This document shows positions 49,701-51,795 of a stretch of DNA of 51,795 nt, in pieces. The DNA is from CAMDPA01 sp050186055 (GTDB taxonomy: Bacteria > Pseudomonadota > Alphaproteobacteria > Rhizobiales > Hyphomicrobiaceae). Made by a program: the position numbers and the translations under genes. Under the pieces are notes generated by a model, which saw only the letters and a list, made by a program, of their open reading frames with translations, did no database searches and was not told the DNA's origin. Within the stretch, counting starts at the first letter, position 1. Each line of letters starts with the position of its first letter. Where the stretch lies: NCBI GenBank assembly GCA_050186055.1, contig JBFWYV010000001.1, forward strand, positions 1 through 51,795. The letters run 5' to 3'.

Positions 49701-50189
49701 CTATCCTCGCGAGGCTCGCGCAAGCCCCATCGGCACGCCGGGCTCACGCTTGGCTTTGCGGATCGACACGAAGGTCTTCACGGTGGAGACGTTCGGCGCC
49801 GCGGTCAGCTCGCGCGTGACGAAATCCTGAAAAGCCGGCAGGTCCGGGGCCACGCAGCGCAGAATGTAGTCCGTCTCCCCGGCGATATAGTCGCAGTCGC
49901 GCACGAGCGGCCAGGAAAGGATGCGGTTCTCGAAATCCCGAAGCTCGGCTTCCGACTGGCTGTAGAGCCCGACCATCGCATAAGCGACGAGTTCGAATCC
50001 GACCCGCCGCTCGTCGATATCGGCGTGATAGCCGAGGATATAGCCGTCGTCCTCCAGCGCCCTTACGCGCCTGAGACACGGCGGCGGCGTCACCCCTACA
50101 CGCGCCGCCAGCGCGACGTTGGTGATGCGGCCATCCGCCTGCAATTCCCTTAGGATGCGCCAGTCGATGGCGTCGAGTTCGGCTGTCAT
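49701..50189 (-). CDS. Lrp/AsnC family transcriptional regulator
   Basis: This DNA-binding regulator has about 162 residues. The N-terminal helix-turn-helix (about 5-55) opens DAIDWRILRELQADGRITN and contains VALAARVGVTPPPCLRRVRA. The C-terminal RAM domain has AYAMVGLYSQSEAEL and DYIAGETDYILRCVAPD, which usually binds an amino acid. It probably senses an amino acid and controls transport or catabolic genes elsewhere. The start at 50189 gives the standard length; a start at 50300 adds 37 residues lacking family similarity. Its gene ends 4 bp before maf begins. Confidence 0.92.
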   Translation of the reverse strand: MTAELDAIDWRILRELQADGRITNVALAARVGVTPPPCLRRVRALEDDGYILGYHADIDERRVGFELVAYAMVGLYSQSEAELRDFENRILSWPLVRDCDYIAGETDYILRCVAPDLPAFQDFVTRELTAAPNVSTVKTFVSIRKAKREPGVPMGLARASRG

Positions 50190-50386
50190 GGCTGGCGCTG
50201 TTCCCTGGAGTTTCGCCCTCGCGATGGCCTCCCTCGGCCATCGATCGAACTGCCGAGGGCGCGCTTTTTGACTGATAGGTGCCCCAGGCAGCACGCGCAA
50301 CCATCGCCGGCGCTGACCGGATCGAATAGAGGATAACCTCGCCCGGCCGTTTGACGGAGTATCGTCTCGTGGTCATTGGATTGACG

Positions 50387-51034
50387 ATGACGAGGGAGTC
50401 ACGAGCGCAGGCCGATGCGGGGCCGACTTTTGCCCTGGAGCTGGCAGGGCTGTCGCGCGGCCACACGCTGGTCGCAGGCGTCGATGAGGCGGGACGCGGT
50501 CCGTGGGCAGGTCCCGTCGTCGCGGCTGCCGTTATCCTGAATCCTGCTGCCATCCCGCCTGGAATCGACGACTCCAAGGTGCTGGATGCGCCGACCCGGG
50601 AAGCGCTCTATTCGGAGATCGTAACCCATGCCACCGCCGTCGCAGTCGGCATCGCGGATGTCAGCCGTATCGATCGCACCAACATTCTCGCCGCTACGTT
50701 GTGGGCGATGACGCAGGCTGTCTCGGCCCTTTCGCACAAGCCTCAACTGGTGCTGATCGATGGCAACCAGACGCCGAAGCTCAAATGCGAAGCCATGACG
50801 GTCGTCGGAGGCGATGCCAGCAGCCTGTCGATTGCCGCCGCATCGATCATCGCCAAGGTGACGCGGGATCGTATGATGACCGAGCTTGCCGAAAGCTGCC
50901 CCGGTTATGGCTTCGAGCGGCACAAGGGTTACGGCACGCCGGAGCATCAGCTTGCACTGAGAACTTTGGGTGTGAGCCCTCATCATCGACGCAGCTTCAA
51001 GCCTGTGCGGCTCGTGCTGGCTGCGAAAATGTGA
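50387..51034 (+). CDS. rnhB: Ribonuclease HII
   Basis: This nuclease of about 215 residues cuts RNA in RNA-DNA hybrids and removes misincorporated ribonucleotides. The type 2 signature is AGVDEAGRGPWAGPVVAAAV, with catalytic Asp33 and Glu34. LVLIDGNQTPKL and SLSIAAASIIAKVTRDRMM supply the remaining acidic residues and the tyrosine-region loop. HKGYGTPEH is also conserved. The ATG at 50387 is preferred over TTG at 50351 because homology begins shortly after; the ribosome site is weak. Confidence 0.93.
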   Translation: MTRESRAQADAGPTFALELAGLSRGHTLVAGVDEAGRGPWAGPVVAAAVILNPAAIPPGIDDSKVLDAPTREALYSEIVTHATAVAVGIADVSRIDRTNILAATLWAMTQAVSALSHKPQLVLIDGNQTPKLKCEAMTVVGGDASSLSIAAASIIAKVTRDRMMTELAESCPGYGFERHKGYGTPEHQLALRTLGVSPHHRRSFKPVRLVLAAKM

Positions 51035-51075
51035 GCGCGAGGATGGTCTTTGGCTGGGCTCTGCCTGTGGCTGGG

Positions 51076-51306
51076 CTAATGAGCACTTTGCTCGGCTGAC
51101 ACGCGCCGGTATTCGCAGCGCACACGCTGCTCCGCGGTTTTCATGTCATGTGCGATGCCGGCAATCGTGTCTTTGGCATCATACCAGCGCCAGTGAAACT
51201 CGGCCCGCTCGCCCGCCTTGACGATGGATCCGACGGCAACAAAAGGATCCGTTTCAGTGAAAAAGTTTACGACACCCGTGTAGGGGCAACGATGCTTCGA
51301 CAGCAT
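51076..51306 (-). CDS. Small conserved hypothetical protein
   Basis: This 76-residue protein of unknown function opens MLSKHRCPYTGVVNFFTETD and continues with GERAEFHWRWYDAKDTIAGIAHD and AEQRVRCEYR. The ATG at 51306 has an excellent AAAGGAGG site, which supports it as a real gene. Similar short proteins with an aromatic WRWYD-type centre are, as I recall, common in Bradyrhizobium and relatives. It is convergent with rnhB and probably soluble; no function is proposed. Confidence 0.68.
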   Translation of the reverse strand: MLSKHRCPYTGVVNFFTETDPFVAVGSIVKAGERAEFHWRWYDAKDTIAGIAHDMKTAEQRVRCEYRRVSAEQSAH

Positions 51307-51591
51307 GGGCGGCCTCCTTTGAACATTCACCCGCTGAGGACCAGATGACCCATTTCCAACTGATACTCGAGTTTCTATCGCCTCGTTTTGTGTCAGCAGT
51401 GAGAAGCCACGATAACATGAGAGTTATCCGGAGTAACCCCAGCAATCACAGGGAGTTGATAAGTTCTTGCTGAACATAACCGTGTTCTATCCATATGGTG
51501 TCGTCTGATGCCGCGCTTGCACCCCCGATGCGGCTGTCGCAACGCGCCGGTCCGTAGTCAGACGGTCAGCCACCGGCCCGGCCCAAGGGGA

Positions 51592-51795
51592 TTACCCTTC
51601 AAGGTCCCATACACCGTCCTTCTGACGGCAGGCTATGCCTTCTGTGCTTCGTGAAAAGCCAGCGGAGATCAGCCTGAGCTCCATATGGCGGCAGATGCGG
51701 CCGCTCACGTCGCGGAACGTGGAGGTCATTCGAACGGAACCTGCTAGCTGGCCGCCGTCGCGCCTCCAGACATAGGTCGCCCCATCGGAAGCCTG
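51592..51795 (-). CDS. RT0821/17-kDa-type surface antigen domain protein (partial, N-terminus outside window)
   Basis: The last 67 codons of a leftward gene enter from the right edge and end with TAA at 51592-51594. The piece starts ASDGATYVWRRDGG, includes FRDVSGRICRHMEL and SRSTEGIACRQKDGVW, and ends DLEG. This is the C-terminal signature of the RT0821/Lpp0805 outer-membrane surface antigen family (17-kDa antigen C-terminal domain), with two cysteines. Such proteins usually are lipoproteins with a glycine-zipper domain ahead. The N-terminal part is outside the window. Confidence 0.75.
   Translation of the reverse strand, partial: QASDGATYVWRRDGGQLAGSVRMTSTFRDVSGRICRHMELRLISAGFSRSTEGIACRQKDGVWDLEG

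Overview
The window looks like chromosomal DNA of a high-GC alphaproteobacterium, most likely in the Hyphomicrobiales (Rhizobiales). The reasons are a free-standing F0 ATP synthase operon with both b and b' subunits, a Smr - MltA - TimA(Tim44) - FxsA - SecB - DnaQ - CoaE - Maf neighbourhood, and a SigF/NrsF type ECF pair. I see no rRNA, tRNA, CRISPR array or insertion sequence. Genus cannot be given from the sequence alone.

Region 1 (1-4.3 kb) is a compact stress module. A SigF-type ECF sigma factor, its NrsF-type anti-sigma factor and the N-terminal part of a DHA2-type MFS transporter run leftward. A secreted Met/Lys-rich MXKDX peptide, a diheme-type cytochrome b and a YedY/MsrP-like molybdoenzyme run rightward. 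Two back-to-back GTAACC...CGAA promoters lie between the arms. This matches the architecture of the MrpX/YedY reactive-chlorine defence described in Azospira.

Region 2 (4.3-11.7 kb) holds housekeeping and accessory genes: glutathione S-transferase, an AlkA-type glycosylase coupled to an esterase and a methyltransferase, a thioesterase, an HNH endonuclease, an orphan ZnuB permease, an SNase-fold nuclease and a membrane-anchored FGE/SUMF1-domain protein. Region 3 (11.9-14.7 kb) is atpI-atpB-atpE-atpF'-atpF with a recognisable promoter and a strong hairpin just after atpE.

Region 4 (14.8-43.3 kb) is a large surface-glycan locus, almost all transcribed leftward as one block that begins at the CBS-GHMP kinase gene. 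It carries a GDP-heptose branch (GmhA and an HddC-GmhB fusion) and a pseudaminic-acid branch (PseB, PseC, a formyltransferase where the acetyltransferase PseH is expected, PseG, PseF, PseI). It also carries a second nonulosonate-like branch made of a CBS-GHMP sugar kinase fusion, a NeuB-TIM-barrel fusion, a second CMP-sugar synthetase, three SDR enzymes and a TIM-barrel isomerase. Assembly genes are a GT4 initiating transferase, Wzx, Wzy, an O-antigen ligase, a GT2, two capsule-type transferases, a methyltransferase and a phytanoyl-CoA-dioxygenase-like protein. The wzy gene is strikingly AT-rich and sits beside a secreted protein built of three 30-residue Cys-containing repeats. The glycan is probably an O-antigen or capsule that could contain two different nonulosonic acids and a heptose. 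The second nonulosonate-like branch is the least explained and most interesting part of the window.

Region 5 (43.4-51.8 kb) is conserved core: Smr, MltA, TimA, FxsA, SecB, DnaQ, CoaE, Maf, an Lrp/AsnC regulator, RNase HII, a small conserved hypothetical, and the C-terminal part of an RT0821/17-kDa-type surface antigen running off the right edge.
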